NCBI GenBank assembly: GCA_001692895.1
Contig: KV748213.1
Coordinates: 248,001-312,000, forward strand
DNA from: Cenococcum geophilum 1.58
Taxonomy: Eukaryota; Ascomycota; Dothideomycetes; Gloniales; Gloniaceae
DNA: 64,000 nt
Reading direction: 5' to 3'
Shown: in pieces, positions 1 to 11,019 of the stretch
Layout of the letters: every line of letters begins with the position of its first letter
How positions within the stretch are numbered: the first letter of the stretch is position 1
Notes under the pieces: model-generated
Seen by the model: only the letters and a program-made list of their open reading frames with translations
The model's database searches: none
What the model was told of the DNA's origin: nothing
Made by a program: the position numbers and the translations under genes

Positions 1-460
1 AAGCCAAAATAGGTAAAGCCTATATTAAAAAAGGTTAAAGGACTTTGTGAGTACTACTAGGAAAAGGCTTCTTCTCCCCTAATTTCTTTATTGTATAAAA
101 AGAAATAACCTTAGGAGTAGGAGCTTAATATATTTAATTAGATTGCTTAAAAGTTAGGGAAGTATACTTAACTGTAAAGCCAGGATAAGTTCCAAGACTA
201 TTGTAATAGGGAACTGTACGATATTAGTAAGATGTTAGCCCTTAAATAGTGGTATTAAGATTAATAGAAAAAACATTAGTTAAGGTTATTATATATGGCA
301 ATTAATATTCTCTTAATTCTAGCTATAAGCGATAAACCAGAGCGAGTCTTTTTAGGGGGACGTCGTACGGTATCATGGGAAAGGGCGTAGATAGGAGCCG
401 AAAACCTTAAGAGAGTAGAGTATTTAAAGCATTGGAAACGAAGTGGTATTTTAGATGAAA
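1..460 (+). mobile_element. RIP-degraded 3' fragment of a hAT transposase gene
   Basis: This stretch aligns base for base with about 39051-39515 of the hAT element further right. The shared part includes the segment encoding the hAT C-terminal dimerisation region: the residues ISDKPERVFLGG are readable at about 322-357, followed by the ENLK..EYLKHWK motif. It is TpA-rich and stop-riddled, as RIP produces. It starts before the window. On the right it loses similarity near 456, just after the GIL motif, without reaching the terminal inverted repeat of the full copy, so it is a truncated relic. Confidence 0.8.
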
Positions 461-1124
461 AACTTAAGATAATAACTTAAATAGACTGTCCAATATCCGC
501 AATATCCGCAATATCTATAATATCTGCAATATCTACAAGACTACAATATCTGCCGAATTCTGCCAAGTCCGCTAAATTCTGCCAAATTCTGCCAGAACCG
601 TAATCTGCCCCATGTATAGCGCGACTCCTATTAACCTAGCAACTAAGTTAACAATATATGCCCCTTTTGTTATAAGGTCTGTACGGAAATTAAACGGATA
701 GACGTATGTATTATAATTCTAAGGAGTATGGACTAGCGTATGGATATGGAGAGGTATGGACGAGTCCATATCGATAATGGATTGCAGCCTAATCCATGTA
801 TGGAAAGCCACACTGGATGTGTGACTGCACGCTTAAAGCTATAACGCAGTATTCCAGCCTTGCAGATGTTAACTGCCATGTGTGAGCGAAAACCGGGCTC
901 TGATTTTCTGTAGAGCCTAGGTTGGAGGGAAGGAGCCTGGCGCTGGTTCTAGTGTGAGCCCGTCTCCTAACTTCAAGTGACCTTGACCTGTAATTTACTG
1001 CGACTAGCACGTGTATATACTTCAATTGGAACTAATTAACCCCTGAATCCGTTTCTAAGGCTCTATAGCCCGAGTGTAATCTTTATAACCTACTTAAATG
1101 ATACCTATCTATCCAAAGTAATTA
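461..1124. other. Gene-free stretch with short imperfect repeats
   Basis: No supportable gene is present. From about 491 to 600 there are two interleaved degenerate microrepeats, built on AATATCTGC-like units and then on AATTCTGCC-like units. Around 735-800 the words TATGGA and ATGGAT recur. Base composition returns from TpA-rich to near balanced by about 800. Confidence 0.5.
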
Positions 1125-1376
1125 CACATCGTGTTCATCTTGTTCACGAATTGTCGAACGGACAATGAAGGATGAGGACTCTGTCTCTTGAATGTGGCTC
1201 CGGAAGCTCTCTATAGAGATGAGGTCGGTGCGGGCAACGGAGACATATAATAGGCAACTGAAACAAAATAGGTAATAGGAACTGGGTAGTAAGACAATCC
1301 GATTCAGGTCGACACGAATCGTGTCCATTTTGTTCACGAATCGTATCCATTTTACTCACGAATCGTGTCTATTTTG
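1125..1376 (+). repeat. 22-base tandem repeat array, split by a solo LTR
   Basis: Units of about 22 bases of the form CACGAATCGTGTCCATTTTG lie at 1125-1144, 1145-1151 continuing at 1315-1334, 1335-1356 and 1357-1376. The second unit is interrupted by the solo LTR at 1152-1314, and the five bases CGAAT of the unit are duplicated on both sides. The array therefore predates the insertion. Confidence 0.75.
1152..1314. mobile_element. Solo LTR, 163 bases, TSD CGAAT
   Basis: The element begins TGTCGA and ends TCGACA, the short inverted TG...CA termini of an LTR. It is flanked by perfect 5-base direct repeats CGAAT (1147-1151 and 1315-1319). It is clearly homologous to 34050-34270: both share the stretch with AGCTCTCTATAGAGATGAGG, ACATATAAT and AACAAAATAGGTAATAGGAA. 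This copy lacks about 58 bases present near the right end of the other. No internal retrotransposon sequence adjoins it, so it is a recombined solo LTR. It is not visibly RIP-mutated. Confidence 0.85.
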
Positions 1377-1743
1377 CACGGCTTTCGGGGTTGATTTTGA
1401 GACATTTTGATCACGATTCGTTCGTAATACGAGCCGTATAGGTAATACTCGGTTGAATGAGTGCATGGTTGACCAAGTTGCGTAGATATTTGTTCGTATT
1501 CCTTTCCTTTAACCCGCTGGTTCGCGCGCATCTGTTATCGATAACGGGTCAGCCAATCAAGTAAGCTGCACGAGATACTAGTCACGCAAACGGGTTAAGG
1601 GATAAGGTCAAGAAAGCTAATAATAGCTTGTTTAAGCTCCGTTGCCAGCCTTTCTAGAGATATCTCGACCGTTAAAAGATAGTGTGAGGTTTTCTGGGCT
1701 TGAAAGCTGCTATGAGGTGACGTTGATCCTGGCCTACGCTCTA

Positions 1744-2330
1744 CAGGCTCCAGTGGGGCCCCCCAATGTGTGCGCAACACACGGCAATTTCGCTTCATAC
1801 GCACTAGAGAATTTCAAGTTTGACTCTTGTAATTAAGCTTAAAAAGCTAAAGGCTTGCGGGTGCACAGCTCTTTCGGCAAGCGCACAGTATCTACGCTGG
1901 ATGGTGCAATTAACTAGTGATTACCGAAATTGCTGTGTGTTGCGCGCGTACACGGGGGACACTGGAGCCTGTACGGAGGACGGAGCGAAAAGAGATTTCC
2001 CCTTCCTTTTTGGGACTAGTGGCTATCCCCCATGGGGTCGCCAAAGTTATGGGGGCTCTGTCGCCTGAGTAATGAGATTTTAGGCGGTCTATGCCCCTAG
2101 ACCCGCCAAAGGCCCTTAAAACCTTAGCAACCTTATGGGCACCTTATGGGGAGAAAACCGCTAGTCCCAAAAAGGAAGGGGAAATATCTTTTTGCTCCGT
2201 CCTCCGTACAGGCTGTACACCGTCTCGGCGCATCCGGTTGAAAGCGCGTGTTGATCACGCTAACCAAAATGCGTACATTTGTATAAATTCTGCCGATTGA
2301 TCACCAAGATCGACACGCGCTTTCAATCGG
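1744..2330. repeat. Chain of three long inverted repeats
   Basis: Three successive hairpin-forming pairs can be read. Arms 1744-1806 and 1914-1972 are imperfect inverted copies, sharing the core GAAATTGC.GTGTGTTGCGC and CACTGGAGCC. Arms 1966-2041 and 2141-2214 share CCTGTACGGAGGACGGAGC and TTTCCCCTTCCTTTTTGGGA in inverse orientation. Arms 2234-2256 and 2308-2330 share GAAAGCGCGTGT.GATC inverted. The first two pairs overlap at 1966-1972. Open frames inside this region mirror each other and are not credible genes. A foldback or palindromic transposon relic is likely, but no family was recognised. Confidence 0.75.
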
Positions 2331-3263
2331 AGTTGGCAAGGTGGTGTGCGGAGGTTGGGTTGGCGGTGGCTGCACGTAGATCAAAGCGCGTAAGCAAAAA
2401 GCAATTTCTTGGTCATGNTTTCCTAGTACAGCCCCATTTGTCTTATCCACGTCTCTGATCAGCCCGCAGCAACCATTCCAAACCTTCAGCAAAGAGGAGA
2501 GCGGAGAGTTAACAAGACAACTCTAGCAAGCCACTTACTAAAGCAAGCATTAAAAGAATAAGGAAAGATCTTCCGCAAATCTCAATACTTCAAATGCTCT
2601 ACGAAATGCGAACCAGCTAGCCGTCCATGTCTGTGTTGGCTGTTCCATCAATTAGTGCTCTAGGAGATTTCGCGATCTCCCGTATTGTTGATTCAGCCTT
2701 GGCAGCGTGGCTTAGCTTTAGTGATGGGGCTGTGCATGGCTGCTCGGCATATTAAACTTGTATCATAAACAATACCAGAGACGGACCATGAGTCCCTAAG
2801 GGGTCAGAAATCGAGCTGAGGGACCTGATTGGAAAGCTCCAATCGGCCGGCTAGGATCATCCGATGCAGCCACAAGAACGGGCAAACAGAAACCAAAATA
2901 TTCTCATCTTGCCGGCGGAAATCGGATTGGATTAGAGGGGGCCTATCTACTTTTGTCGTTGATTTTACATGCGTTTCTACAGTAATAGGACAGTGAAATC
3001 CGTCACAATCGTAAGAGAGACAATGTAAAAGCGGCTCTGGGAAGCTGTGGTGAGCCTGAGGTGTAGAGATGACTGCGAACACCAAAATTAGAGATTTAGA
3101 TAGTATACACTCCAGGGCTATCATCAGTTCAATCACTTGCTTGTATGCTATGTCGCGCCAATAATCGTAAATCCTCAACTATCATACAGCTTGCAAACAG
3201 GATGAACGAATGAGGGTGTAGCAGTATTAGAAAAACTATTTTTCGACGCCCTCCCACGCTTCA
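2331..3263. other. Intergenic, no supportable gene
   Basis: Composition is ordinary. A minus-strand open frame at 2804-3178 would encode 124 residues with one hydrophobic stretch, but it has no recognisable domain, no codon bias and no partner exon, so I do not call it a gene. The region downstream of about 3190 is the 3' flank of the gene that ends at 3264. One N lies at 2417. Confidence 0.5.
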
Positions 3264-4697
3264 TTAGTTTTCTTTGTCAATGGACGACCTACTTATAGTC
3301 TCAGCAAGTGTTGATGTGCCCTGCCATTCGCCGTCTCTAGTACTGCAACGTCTAAGTGGACTAGTGCTTCCACTCATAGTGCTGACAACATCCCATTCCT
3401 CTGATACGATATCTTCATACTTGGGAGGGCTGGGAGGTAAGTCGACAATCTCATATTCGTCTTCCTCGTTCATCTCCGTTTCGATTCGCTCTTTTTCTCT
3501 ATGGACATCCAGTTCCGCTTCGAACTGCTTCAGACCTTCGATATTAGTTAGGTCGCGTTCGATGGACTGCTTCTGCTTTGAAATACAGCATAAATCATCC
3601 CCATCAGTTTGAAATTGTTTTTCATAATCCTCTTGGAGAGTAATGATATTCCTCGCTCTAGCCAACTCCATCTCGCGTCTCCGCGCACGATCGACGGCCT
3701 CGGCTTGAGTGCTCTCCTCGCGCTGCTTCGCAGCTGCCTTAAGACGCTCCGATGCCTCCCATAAAAGCTCCTCAAACCGCTTGTCCGCTTCCGCCTTTTG
3801 CTGAGATGAAGCGTAACTCCTATCAACGAGGGCTTTCTTCGCCTTGATTTTGCAAAGGGGATAGAGAAGTGGCCGGTTCAGCACCTCTGAGAGGAAAGAG
3901 TGACCGGACACCTCAACGCTGTGGAGTGTTGAATTGAGAGTGGCGACTTGTGCGCAGGTTATAGCCCAATGGATGGTGGGTTTCGTGCGATCGTCGCAGA
4001 AGATGGAAGCCCTAGGTTCAGTAGGCTCGGAGGAGAGACGAATGCGCCTAATGCTTTGCCGTGCGAATGGGGAAAGGTTGTTCAGGAAGAGAGGTAGAAG
4101 ACCTTCGAGGTCGCGTGGGAAGAACGTTTTATGAGCGTAGAGGACAGGAAGCGCGTCATGATAGAGTTCACGGCTAACAAGCAGCAGCGCTGTTGCAAAG
4201 GGCTCTCGGGGAATTGGGTCCAGATGGTACAGGAGTTTTGGAGGCAGCGGCCGGGTCACTTTGTAAGACGGGGGTATCCGAGGAGCTCGGCTTATGTGGA
4301 CGAGGGTGCGAGTGGTGGACGGGTCGGTGAGGACGTAGGAGTAGATTTGTTGGCGGATATGGGTAGGAAAAGACAATAATGGGAAGGCGGGAGGCTTGTT
4401 TCTGAAATGTCGGCTTGAATATGAGCTGGAGAGCTCCGTTCTCTCTTCATCCTCTGTGGAGTTGGAAGGGAGAGAAGAGTTGCTCTTGGACCGGTTTGGC
4501 AACTCTGTCCATGCTCCCCATATTTTCACCCATTCTCCACTTCCCCTACAAAGCTCTCCTTGGTATTCTTCATCCCCTTCGAGCATGATTCGGTTTGGCG
4601 CTGGATGGTCCTGTGTTTGGCGCTGAGGCTGGGATGGTGGCAGATTAACAGTTCGGACATGGTCGCGCACGGCGCCTTGGATGGTCTCGGCATTCAT
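3264..4697 (-). CDS. 2EXR / F-box-like domain protein with acidic coiled-coil tail
   Basis: A single-exon gene of 477 residues. Residues about 105-235 carry the pattern of the Pezizomycotina 2EXR (DUF7730/F-box-like) family. That pattern is a start such as FPLLSFPTHIRQQIYSYVL, then LLLVSRELYHDALPVLY about 65 residues on, then a LSPFARQSIRRIRLS segment. These proteins are F-box-related and poorly characterised. Residues about 290-400 are rich in Lys, Glu, Arg and Ala (KKALVDR, EADKRFEELLWEASERL, RRREMELARARN) and probably form a coiled coil. The C-terminus is acidic and Ser-rich. The start at 4697 gives a full-length frame; an upstream in-frame Met was not sought beyond the nearest stop. Function is unknown. 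The family assignment is pattern recognition; nothing else in the context informs it. Confidence 0.8.
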   Translation of the reverse strand: MNAETIQGAVRDHVRTVNLPPSQPQRQTQDHPAPNRIMLEGDEEYQGELCRGSGEWVKIWGAWTELPNRSKSNSSLPSNSTEDEERTELSSSYSSRHFRNKPPAFPLLSFPTHIRQQIYSYVLTDPSTTRTLVHISRAPRIPPSYKVTRPLPPKLLYHLDPIPREPFATALLLVSRELYHDALPVLYAHKTFFPRDLEGLLPLFLNNLSPFARQSIRRIRLSSEPTEPRASIFCDDRTKPTIHWAITCAQVATLNSTLHSVEVSGHSFLSEVLNRPLLYPLCKIKAKKALVDRSYASSQQKAEADKRFEELLWEASERLKAAAKQREESTQAEAVDRARRREMELARARNIITLQEDYEKQFQTDGDDLCCISKQKQSIERDLTNIEGLKQFEAELDVHREKERIETEMNEEDEYEIVDLPPSPPKYEDIVSEEWDVVSTMSGSTSPLRRCSTRDGEWQGTSTLAETISRSSIDKEN

Positions 4698-5417
4698 AGC
4701 GTCGGTATCGAAGCCGGGCCTTGCATCTGGAGAAAAGGAGAACAGGATATTTCCCCGATCCCGAATGACGGCAGGCAGGAGGTGCAGCCACAGTCTCAGC
4801 CTTGCAGCAGTGATATAGCGATAATCAAGGTCGGGAGGACGGACCGCAGAGGATCAAGAGTCGAGAAGATAGCCAAGAGGGGCGTTGCTGAACGGCTTTG
4901 GAGTTGAGCTGAGCTGGGCTGAGCAGTCCACAATGATGATGGAGGTAATTGCGGCGATGGCGAAGGGCGATGGAATGCACTTTTGCTGCCTGATGAGCAT
5001 CGCGACAGCACCCCGCCCCGGCAGCTTTGGTCCAGGCTGAATTGGGCTTGGACCGAACGTCGTCAACGGGCGTCTTTCTCATTCCGTGTCCCGCTTCAAG
5101 CCCGTGTCGTTTAATCGTCGCCAGCCGCCAGCCATTTTTGACGGGCTATTGAAGCCTTCACAGCTATATTTGCGAAGCAGCTTTGACAATTTTCTTGACG
5201 ACGTGTGCATCTGCTCAAAGCTCTATTATAATTCTTCCATGTTCTTTTACAAACCGGTTTGAAGCCCTTCAAGAAGGGATAACTGAAAAGTGCAGGAGAA
5301 CTCTGGCTGACGGTGTTTTGGCGTCGACTAAACGGGTGATGCCCCGTTCGATCGCTTTGCCCTGCAATCGTCGCACGTCCGGCGGTTACTTCTCCAACAA
5401 TATTGGCATAGAGGCCA
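4698..5417. other. Intergenic, upstream of the 2EXR gene
   Basis: This is the 5' flank of the minus-strand gene ending at 4697. The small overlapping frames at 4796-5082 and 5183-5494 run in several phases with no recognisable domain. They are judged non-coding. Confidence 0.5.
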
Positions 5418-5420
5418 TTA

Positions 5421-5675
5421 CAGTAAAATCTCTATATTACGATACGGTTTTTGCAGCCGAGCGGATTCGTTATAATGAGGATATCGTTATATAAAAAGTC
5501 ACTTGTAGGGTAAATAAGCAGAGAAAAGGAGGCCTTAATACCTAAAAGGGTTTAGAATATCTGCCTCACGGCCCTCTCCCGCCTCTCCTATACAAATTCT
5601 CTACTGGTTATACCAACATTCGCGGTAGGTGCTTAGCGATATCGCCGGGATTCAGATTATCGTAATATTACACTA
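5421..5675. mobile_element. Possible pogo/mariner-like MITE remnant
   Basis: After a TA at 5419-5420 the sequence begins CAGTAAAATCTCTATATTAC, which resembles the ends of pogo/Tc1-mariner elements. Near 5658-5675 ATCGTAATATTACACTA reads as a damaged inverse of that end, with the middle of the terminal repeat missing. The interior is A+T-rich with TATCGTTATATA. About 250 bases long and without a gene, it would be a non-autonomous element. The damaged right end makes this tentative. Confidence 0.35.
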
Positions 5676-6357
5676 AAAAAGCCCTAGAAACCGGCGCCAT
5701 AAAAAAGTGCATAAACAAAAGCAAAACAAAAAATCCTTCCCAAGGGCCTGAAGCTTGGCACCCTTGGGCTTGACATAGTGGTGGCATGAAACATCAGGAT
5801 ATTGGGGAAACGATCATAAGGTTAGCTTATCAAAGGGGGAGCATAGCCAGCCTTCTCGAAACCTTCCAAGCCTGGTGCAACATGCAGGAGCATCAGCCAA
5901 TCGACGCCCCCAGCGGCAGCCAGTCTCGTGTCTCCCCAGCATATGCACTTTGCTCCCTCTGTGCCAACCCTCCACCTTCTGCTACTCCACCCAAGCGGCT
6001 GTGCCTCAGCCATCTATGTCGGAATTGGAAGCATTCCCGTCAATCTTGGACGAACATGCCTGCCACGGAACATGCCTGCCACGGAACATGCCTGCCAGGA
6101 ACATGCCTGCCACGGGATATCCCACCGATCGGTATGCCTCGTGGTCAGTCCGTGGCAGGGCCATCTTACATCTGGAACTGCAGGCAGAGTAGGTACCGGA
6201 TAATACCCTGCTCTCCTGTCCTTAGGGTGCCTGGGACACTTACCATATATCTCCCCGATCTGAACTGTATCCATTAATTGACCATCACCTTCGCAATATT
6301 AACCTACCTCTTATCACGCTTAGTTTAACTTGTTGTTTTAAATTCGTAATACTTGTA
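5676..6357. other. Intergenic with a minisatellite
   Basis: This is the upstream region of the gene starting at 6358. It contains the 16-base minisatellite annotated separately. A plus-strand frame at 5786-6277 is open mainly because the minisatellite lacks stops; it shows no domain and is not called. A pyrimidine-rich stretch precedes the ATG at 6358. Confidence 0.5.
6055..6116 (+). repeat. 16-base minisatellite, four units
   Basis: Four tandem copies of CATGCCTGCCACGGAA lie at 6055-6070, 6071-6086, 6087-6100 (two bases deleted) and 6101-6116 (one substitution). Confidence 0.9.
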
Positions 6358-8587
6358 ATGGATAGCTCTACAGTCCAATCCATTGCCACCGGCTCACAAG
6401 ATTTTGCTGCCCTTGCTGGCCTCTTCTGCACCGACGGTGTTGAGAAAAACCTCCTCGCTACTCAATATGGATATGGATCCGTTGCCGTATCCTCGATGTC
6501 TATCCTAGGTCTATTGGGACTAGTGAAAAGCACTATGAAAGTTGCACTGGGTCTCGATAAATGTACGTGCAGAAAGAAACTAGCATGCTCTTTGGAGAAT
6601 TTCTAGGACTCAAAGAGCATCAAGGAAGCAACCTCTTCTAACTTTGGATAGGTATTACTGCAGGTTTCACAGTAGACACCTTACGGGGGTGGTATGGTTT
6701 CCGCCCAGATGAAGTTGCCCCAATCGACCTCGTGGATTGCGATGTGGTGGACGTAATGCTTTGGGACGGAACCATATTCCTTAGGAAGAAAAAGCAATAC
6801 CTCCAAAAAGAGCTGAACCCCATCGTTGGTGTGGGAGGAGATTGGCCCGGCGGGCTCCACGGCATCACAGCTGTCAATCTTGGCAATGCAAAACGCGAAA
6901 ACTCCTTTGCTCGACACCCTATATTTATTGCCATCTTCGCCTTAATATGCTCTGGAGCGACGGTTTGGCTCTTGCTTATCGTAACCACCAAATGGGATTG
7001 GGTCACATATATAGCAGTGCCAGGCCTACATGGAAGTCTTCTCTTCATGCTGACTATCCCCTTGCTGTACGACCTCCAGACAAACCGGCCTGCCACCCAC
7101 ATATCTGCTGGGAAGTATAAAGCTTTATACTCCGGAATAAACGCCAAGACCTACAGGCTACGAATGCTTCAGTCCCGAGTCAAAGGTGGAGATGTGATAC
7201 ACTTCCGTGGCAATACAGACATGCTCGACTCATCGTGCATAGCTGTTCCAGCCTTTGTGGTAGCTACCTTCTGTGCCGTTGCCTATGTTTGCCAATACGC
7301 TGTTTTGAATAGCGCATCAAGTGGTAGAGCGTTCACTTGGATTGGCTGCCAAGCAGGTACAAGACTGATGATCGGCTCATATTAATGATTTAGTGCAGAC
7401 TTTGCTAACTGACTGTAGCTCTGGCTCTTGTCCGGGTAGGGTTTTGGGCAGTTAATCCGAAATTCGACGATCCCAAAACTGATATAACGGAATATGTCCT
7501 AGTCAGCAACAACGCATCAAAGCGTCTTACCTTTGCCGAACTCATCTGTGCGGCCTCAAGCCAAGAGTCAAAGATGGAACTACGGGTTTGGAATTTCCTT
7601 GCCTCCAATGATCTTTACGACATCCTCAGCTTCGCGCTAGAGCTTGAGTGGGACCACAGCACTATCCCCATTGATGAGAAGACTAGGAGTATTCCGATTC
7701 TCTTTATGGATGTTGGTCGCATCATGCGCAACCGCAGTTCCGGAAAGGAAAAGCAAGAGCTCGAAGAAATTCTCGAAGGTCTCCCACTCCGTCTCGGCCT
7801 GTACAAAAACCGTTCAAACCATGTCCGGCCGTTCCTCATGACTGAAACATCCTACAAGCTTGTTCCTTCTGACTACAGCAACGCTTTGACAAGACGTTGG
7901 TGCTGGGTGGAGATAACGAAGGAGGTCAACACATTCGGCTATAAGTCGTGTCGAGGCTTTGCAGTTAAAGAAGATGGAGATCGGGTTCATCTCAGAGGAC
8001 CTGATTGCTGTCACAAACAATGTCAACACGAGCTGCCACCGATTCCGGGCCTTGTCTCGTGCGGAAGTGGTTGTTCCTGGAAGAGACCCACGCAGAATCA
8101 TCTCGACGTTGACGACTTGAAAACTTTGGCAGATAAGATGAGGCGCATCACTAGGCTCCGAGACCATCTACGGGAAAAAGATCGAGGGACCAGCAATTTG
8201 GGCAGACCCGATGTCTACCTCACGGCGACTCCAGGTACCACCACGAGAAAGGGACTCTACTGTGATCCAGAGTATCGTCACGGAGGGACTCTAAGTGACA
8301 AAGGTTTCGACTTTGAGCGAGGTGTCACCAGCGTCGCTGACTACATTGCGTGTGGCATATCTTCGCAGTCAGTCCCCTGGACGGTCTGGAAACCCCAGCA
8401 TCCTTGGACTAGCTGTCAGAATTTATGGAAGTCGGTAGTGAAGTGGTTTCGGAACCCCACGCAAAGCCTTCCACGGCATCAACGCGACTTATTACAGAAC
8501 TCGGAAATTTCGTCCATCACTGGCCAATCAACTCTTGACTCCCTACCTCCATCTGTGCGCACCGCCTCGCCTTTTCATTTTGTCTGA
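6358..8587 (+). CDS. Multipass membrane protein, function unknown
   Basis: I assemble three exons, 6358-6562, 6652-7356 and 7419-8587, which join in frame to 692 residues. Intron 1 begins GTACGT and ends ATAG. Intron 2 begins GTACAA, has the lariat-like GCTAACTGAC and ends TGTAG. An alternative acceptor 12 bases downstream for exon 2 also keeps frame. Hydrophobic segments lie near residues 40-60 (SVAVSSMSILGLLGL) and, in exon 2, around HPIFIAIFALICSGATVWLL, YIAVPGLHGSLLFMLTIPLL and AVPAFVVATFCAVAYVCQY, with a further short one at the exon 2/3 junction. This gives about four or five transmembrane helices followed by a long soluble C-terminal half. It looks like one of the uncharacterised fungal membrane proteins with an LRGWYG.RP-type segment after the first helix. 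No catalytic motif was recognised. Confidence 0.75.
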
Positions 8588-11019
8588 TTACCATCCCATG
8601 TGCTGTTGATAAAAGCCTCCACACGAGGGGCCATTCATTCCGTTCCCGCCACACCATATGCACTTTGTAAGAGCATTTGAAGTAATTTAGGCTCAGATAT
8701 AAAATGAACCATGTACGGTTTTCTTTTATATCTAACGAGGGCCAACCAGGGCACTGAAGTTTGAGTAGGCGTCTCAGCGGCTTAACGGATAATATGATAG
8801 TCTCTGAAGGCTCCGCCAGTAAACTTCTGCCAAAACATGGACTGGAAAAATTTCCTTGAGACCAAAAAAATTCATAATAGAAAAAAACATACGACAGTTG
8901 GGATTCGCCAGTGGTCACCCAACTGACTACTGGTCAACCGATTCAAGGCTTAAGTATGCGAGAGCGGACGGGATCGCCTGTACTCCTAGATCTCTGATCG
9001 TATGTGAAAGAACGGAAGAAAAGTTGAATTCATGATGGCGTATGTTGAGGGTCTTACGAATGTACGAATAGATTATGTTGGATGAACGGAATGTAAGGCC
9101 AGGCAATCTATAAAAAAAAGCACGGTATGCAAAAAAACAAATAGAAGGTTAGGATCCTTAGTCAATTGGTAGTTTGATAGTCTTAGTACATGCTTCAATC
9201 TTCTGTTTAACGCTTCATCCTTTGGTGTTCATCTCACAAGGTTGATCTCATAACACATCTGAGCACCCCCTTTTCTCAATTTGTGGTGATATCATACAAC
9301 CACCGTCGGCCGTCATCATCACTTGCATGATGTCTAGTCTCCCGTCTCCTTCTCAATGACCTCCTCGCTCGTGCTGCCTCTCCTAAAAAGAGTCGTCGCG
9401 CTCTTCCAAATCGACCCTCTTCTCGAGCCATCATTCGAAAGGGACCAGACGCTACTCCGGCGGCGTTGGGTATTAGCTAACATAAAAGATCAGAATCGAT
9501 ATTTGCCAACACCAAGACCGAGCAGGACAAAGGGGTAATTGGCCTGTCGGAGACACTTAGCATGGACGGGGTGAACGAAGCTTACTCTCGGGCGGCGTGT
9601 TCGCCAATGCTGCTTTGGCTTCTTCCACGACGGACGCACGGCCTAGATGAGTTTCCTCCACGTTAGCAACGCTTATCACAGCTCGTCACCATACCACTGA
9701 AAAAAAAGCCCAGCCACTACTCGTCGAAACCGACAGAGACGGGGAAAACAGGACGGTGGGCCTTACGCAGATTCCCCGCCCCACCGCGTCCATACGAGAT
9801 ATGCCTCTCGAGCGTCTCCTCAGCCATATTGTGTATTCTCTTCTCGTCGCTTCAAAGCACGGTTCAAACTCAGAGCGTGGGGATAGTAATCACCAAATGT
9901 CAGTTGGCAGAAATAGCGCACACAGCACTCAGCGCCCCAACCCAACGCGGAGAGCAAAGCCCAGCATATATACCGCTCCTCCAGCCATCCAGCCATCCAG
10001 CCATCCAGCCAGCTGATCCCTCCCTCATTCCCTCCTCGCTCCAGCGCAGCCAATTCGTCATCCCCTACCCACAACGCCCCCTCAATCACTCACACCCCGC
10101 CCAATCCCATCCCACAACCTGCACTATCAAGTTCCCCCCCTCCCCACCGCCTCCGTCTCTGCCTCTATTCTTCCGGTTTCGTGCCAGCAATCCGACAGCC
10201 GGCCAATAGCGCGCGCCAGCATTATCTCAGCCCTGCCAAGTGCGACCAGCGGGAACAAGCTTCGTGGGGCTGCCGATCGCGCTGCTTGGCCCGCTGGCCA
10301 ATGTGGGGTAGCAGGCTTATCGCAGCAGAATCCCAAACTGCGCAACGTCAGCCGACTTGGCCCTCGCACTGCAGGCGCTGAGGGCTGGGTTTGTGCGAGG
10401 AGGGGCGAGGTATTTGATTGTTCGTGCAGGAGAGAGCACGGTGCGGGATTGGGGAGGTGCATGCGGTCGGGGTTCTTTCCATGCCTGGCAGCTGGGTCGG
10501 GTGGCCTGTGCGTATCGCTCGCTCGCTCGCTGTGCCTGGGAGAGTGAGGGAATAGTACTATGCAGTGCGGTACGAGGCATTAGATGCATATGAACAGAGA
10601 GTCATTGTCTGCAGAGCCGAGAGCCACGGTACTTGTACTATACACATGCAATTCCCCCCCTCAAACCAAAAAAACAAAAAAGCCAAAAGCCAAAAAGCGC
10701 CATCTGCGTTTCGCTTTCTTCGCAAAACGCCAGTTTCCTGCGTCTGCACCGAGTTTTCCCAACTTGCCCATGCCAGAGCTGAAAAAGAAAAATATTTAAG
10801 AATAAAAAAATAATCCCCCTGCCCCCTCGAAAGCCCCTTTAGCGGCCGGCTATGCAAAAAATCACCGAACCCAGAAAGAACCACTATACGCCACTAATAC
10901 CATTTTTTCTCCTCGGGTCCTGACTGCGCTAGCGGCACGCAAATCCGCAATTCGCAATCAGCTCCCATCCCACATACACACTCCTTTTCAAGGACGAGGC
11001 AGATCTAGGGCCCCCCCGG
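8588..11019. other. Long intergenic region, no supportable gene
   Basis: There are 2.4 kb without a convincing coding frame. 9981-10013 is a short tandem array of CCAGCCAT. Pyrimidine-rich tracts run from about 10010 to 10170, and CGCTCGCTCGCTCGCT sits near 10510. Small frames on both strands (for example 8517-8918 and 9829-10593) overlap each other in several phases and lack domains. This lies downstream of both neighbouring genes (convergent ends), so it should hold two 3' untranslated regions. A non-coding transcript cannot be excluded. Confidence 0.5.
9981..10013 (+). repeat. 8-base tandem repeat (CCAGCCAT)n
   Basis: About four copies of CCAGCCAT in a row, lying in an otherwise pyrimidine-rich gene-free segment. 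Confidence 0.85.

Noticed and set aside
2804-3178. 124-codon minus-strand frame as a gene
   Set aside because: No domain, no codon or splice support, and the surrounding DNA is decayed intergenic sequence.
5786-6277. 163-codon plus-strand frame with repeated Cys-Leu-Pro motifs
   Set aside because: The repeats come from a DNA minisatellite that is open in several frames, and flanking residues look non-coding.
9829-10600. Several overlapping frames in the 8.6-11.0 kb gap
   Set aside because: Pyrimidine-rich, low-complexity sequence gives open frames in several phases and both strands; no domain is seen.
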